Source: an uncultured bacterium (GTDB lineage Bacteria; Planctomycetota; Phycisphaerae; Phycisphaerales; SM1A02). From it: 7,065 nucleotides of DNA. The stretch's first letter is position 1; the number at the start of each line of letters is the position of its first letter. Made by a program: the position numbers and the translations under genes. The stretch spans positions 1-7,065 of the forward strand of contig CAJACJ010000028.1 in assembly GCA_903938205.1 (NCBI GenBank), read 5' to 3'. Positions 5,378 through 7,065 of this stretch are shown one piece after another. Below the pieces are notes generated by a model. That model had not been told where the DNA came from, searched no databases, and was given only the letters and a program-made list of their open reading frames with translations.

Positions 5378-7036
5378 ATGACCGCAGTCCATCAACTTGT
5401 TGAGCGCGCGCGTCGAAGATTGCAAGTGAGCGAATCACTCGCAGTGGTCGCAATAGCCTTGCCCGTGGCGGGTTGGGCCATGTTGGCTTGGATACTTGTT
5501 TCACGCTTGTTCTTTCAAGGACGCGTCGCCGCGCCCATGTCGTCGTTGACAATGGTGATCGTGCTTGGCGCCGCCGTGTTCGCGGCTTATTGCTCGCTCC
5601 TTTTCTGGATTCGTGGTTGGCCAACGCGCGCCTCCGCGGCTGCGCAACTGGATGAGCGTTTGAATTTGTCCAGTCGAATGACCACCGCGCTTTCCGTGGA
5701 AACTCGCTCTGACGAATTTGCAAAGGCCGCCGTGGCGGACGCCAACCGTGTGGCGCTTGAATTGAAAAATAAACAGATGTTGTCGCGCGCATTTGCATTT
5801 CACTTTGGAGCCGAGTGGAGATTGTCCGTCGTCACCGTGACGTTGGTCGCGGCTGCATGGTTGTTTATGCCGAACTGGAATTCCTTGGCAGGAAAAAAAG
5901 ATTCTCAATTATCGCAAGACACTGTTTCGCTGGAGAAAGCATTGGCTGCGGAGCAAAAATTAAGTGACGCCATGCAAAGCGCAATGCAGGTTGCCGCGCT
6001 TGATGAATCCATCGCGAAAACCTTGGAGTCATCACGGGAAGTTCTTGATCAATCACATCAGCAGGCGGCTACGCCCAATGAACGTGAGGCGCGGGCATTT
6101 CAACAACAAGCATTGTTGGCGGCGGCCTTGGAAAAAGCGAGTCAATCGGAGACATTGGCTTCAAACGAATCGCTCAAGGATGCGCTTTCAGAATTGGCCC
6201 TTGACCAAGGGGAAGAGCGTGAATTATTGGCGGCATTGAAGCGTGGCGACTTTGAAGCTGCCGCAAATGAGGCGCAGAAACTCGCTGACAAAACCAAAAG
6301 CGCGAATGCAGCGGAGGCCGCCTCGGCCAAGCAGGCATTGGAAAAAGTGGCCGCCGCGTTGAACAAGCAAGGCGCCGTGGAGGCGGCGAAAGCCAATCAA
6401 AATGCCTCAAATGCAAATCAGAAAGCTGGCCAGAAATCAACCGCGGCATCCATGAAGAAATCCATGGCAAGCAGCAAGCAGATCAACAATATGGGCAAAG
6501 CATGCAACGAGGCGGCGGGTGGCAATATTAAAAATTTAATGGACTTGCTCAAGAAAGGTTCCGCGGCGTCGAGTAACAAAAACAGTTTGTCCAAATCACT
6601 CGCGGCGTGTCGCAGTGCTGGTTCACAGACTGGTGGATCGCGCGCGGGTTCCGGTCAATCCACTCCCAAACTTGCCGATGAACCCGACGCTCGCAAGACG
6701 CAATTCAACAGCGAGGACATGATGAGTGAATCACAGGACCTAGACGCCGAGCCCATCGCGCGCGACTTTGTTCAAGGAACTGGAACCAGTGGCGAGGAGT
6801 CCACGCGCAAGCTCACGGTGATCGAGCGACAAGTGCAAGCGGGACTGGAGGAAGGGTCCGAAGAGGATCAAGTTCCCGCGGCGTTGCGCGAGGCGCATCA
6901 AAAATATTTTTCACAGTGGAAGAAAAAAATCGACGCGGTGAAACCAAACATCGACGTGCAACCAGCCGCTCCATCAACCGCGTCACCAATCAACCCCTTA
7001 TCCAATGCGCCAACAACGCCGCCAACCACGCCATAG
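5378..7036 (+). CDS. Membrane-anchored protein with long Ala/Lys-rich helical tail (DUF4175-like N-terminus)
   Basis: Seen: 552 residues. Two membrane segments lie at about 21-44 and 55-79, followed by a conserved-looking loop with AAAQLDERLNLSSRMTTALS (87-106), and a third membrane segment at about 147-166. From 180 on it is hydrophilic and mostly helical. Ala/Gln/Glu/Lys-rich runs to about 360 suggest a coiled coil. A Ser/Gly/Asn-rich, probably disordered part follows (360-430), then an acidic stretch, a short helix REAHQKYFSQWKKKID (504-519), and a Pro/Thr-rich end. Known: the LDxRLxLxxRxxTAL loop after paired membrane helices, and a C-terminal YF-type helix, occur in large membrane proteins (DUF4175-like) found beside MoxR ATPase, DUF58 and von Willebrand factor genes in planctomycetes and other bacteria. 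Inference: a structural member of such a cluster, here shortened and low-complexity. The next gene begins 4 bases later, suggesting an operon. No SD. Coding certain; function not established. Confidence 0.85.
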   Translation: MTAVHQLVERARRRLQVSESLAVVAIALPVAGWAMLAWILVSRLFFQGRVAAPMSSLTMVIVLGAAVFAAYCSLLFWIRGWPTRASAAAQLDERLNLSSRMTTALSVETRSDEFAKAAVADANRVALELKNKQMLSRAFAFHFGAEWRLSVVTVTLVAAAWLFMPNWNSLAGKKDSQLSQDTVSLEKALAAEQKLSDAMQSAMQVAALDESIAKTLESSREVLDQSHQQAATPNEREARAFQQQALLAAALEKASQSETLASNESLKDALSELALDQGEERELLAALKRGDFEAAANEAQKLADKTKSANAAEAASAKQALEKVAAALNKQGAVEAAKANQNASNANQKAGQKSTAASMKKSMASSKQINNMGKACNEAAGGNIKNLMDLLKKGSAASSNKNSLSKSLAACRSAGSQTGGSRAGSGQSTPKLADEPDARKTQFNSEDMMSESQDLDAEPIARDFVQGTGTSGEESTRKLTVIERQVQAGLEEGSEEDQVPAALREAHQKYFSQWKKKIDAVKPNIDVQPAAPSTASPINPLSNAPTTPPTTP

Positions 7037-7040
7037 TTGC

Positions 7041-7065
7041 ATGACCAACTCGCTACAACAAAAGG
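7041..7065 (+). CDS. Start of the next gene (only 8 codons in the window)
   Basis: ATG at 7041, four bases after the stop of the 552-residue gene, opens a frame reading MTNSLQQK to the window edge. The close spacing suggests it is the next gene of the same operon. By analogy with the usual order next to DUF4175-like genes it might be a MoxR-type AAA+ ATPase, but eight residues cannot show this. No SD precedes it. Confidence 0.4.

Noticed and set aside
5316..5798. 160-codon minus-strand open frame
   Set aside because: Antisense to the 5' part of the 552-residue membrane gene; its translation is Arg/Pro/Ser-rich with no signal or domain.
1..7065. Mobile element, CRISPR array, phage or defence system
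   Set aside because: No direct-repeat array, transposase, integrase, toxin-antitoxin pair or terminal inverted repeats were seen; all large frames are housekeeping-type or hypothetical chromosomal genes.

Overview
The window reads as ordinary chromosomal DNA of a free-living, Gram-negative-type bacterium. GC content is moderate and GCGC-rich words are frequent. The secreted and membrane proteins have Ala/Lys/Ser-rich low-complexity stretches, and most starts lack a strong Shine-Dalgarno (SD). Together with the style of the rightmost membrane/helical protein, this suggests a planctomycete or a relative (PVC group). That placement is an inference from protein style only; there is no rRNA or marker gene here.

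The left three quarters (about 1-5340) run leftward on the minus strand. In transcription order they hold: a secreted protein of unknown function with a coiled coil (5319/5340 to 4549); feoA (4502-4179); feoB (4198-2177); a 68-residue membrane protein with one CxxC (2176-1970); an HI0933/BaiN-type FAD flavoprotein (1973-597); and, after a 114-153 base gap, the 5' part of a family S13 D-Ala-D-Ala carboxypeptidase (PBP4/DacB type) that leaves the window at base 1. feoA overlaps feoB by 20 bases, the feoB stop abuts the small gene's start, and the small gene overlaps the flavoprotein gene by 4 bases. These four are almost surely one translationally coupled ferrous-iron uptake unit. FeoB would import Fe2+, FeoA would modulate it, and the small protein probably stands where FeoC or FeoB-associated Cys-rich proteins sit. 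The flavoprotein's role in the unit is unknown.

From a compact divergent start region (about 5320-5377), a plus-strand gene encodes a 552-residue protein. It has three N-terminal membrane segments and a long Ala/Lys/Gln-rich helical tail. A further gene begins 4 bases after it, at 7041, and continues out of the window. By analogy with planctomycete gene order this could be a MoxR/DUF58-type cluster, but the window does not prove it.

No tRNA, rRNA, CRISPR array, insertion sequence, phage gene or convincing intrinsic terminator was seen. The most interesting points are the coupled flavoprotein, the unusually many cysteines in FeoA and the FeoB G domain, a Thr in place of Asn in the FeoB G4 motif, a roughly 29-residue insert in the flavoprotein's FAD-binding fold, and a possible short ORF ahead of feoA.
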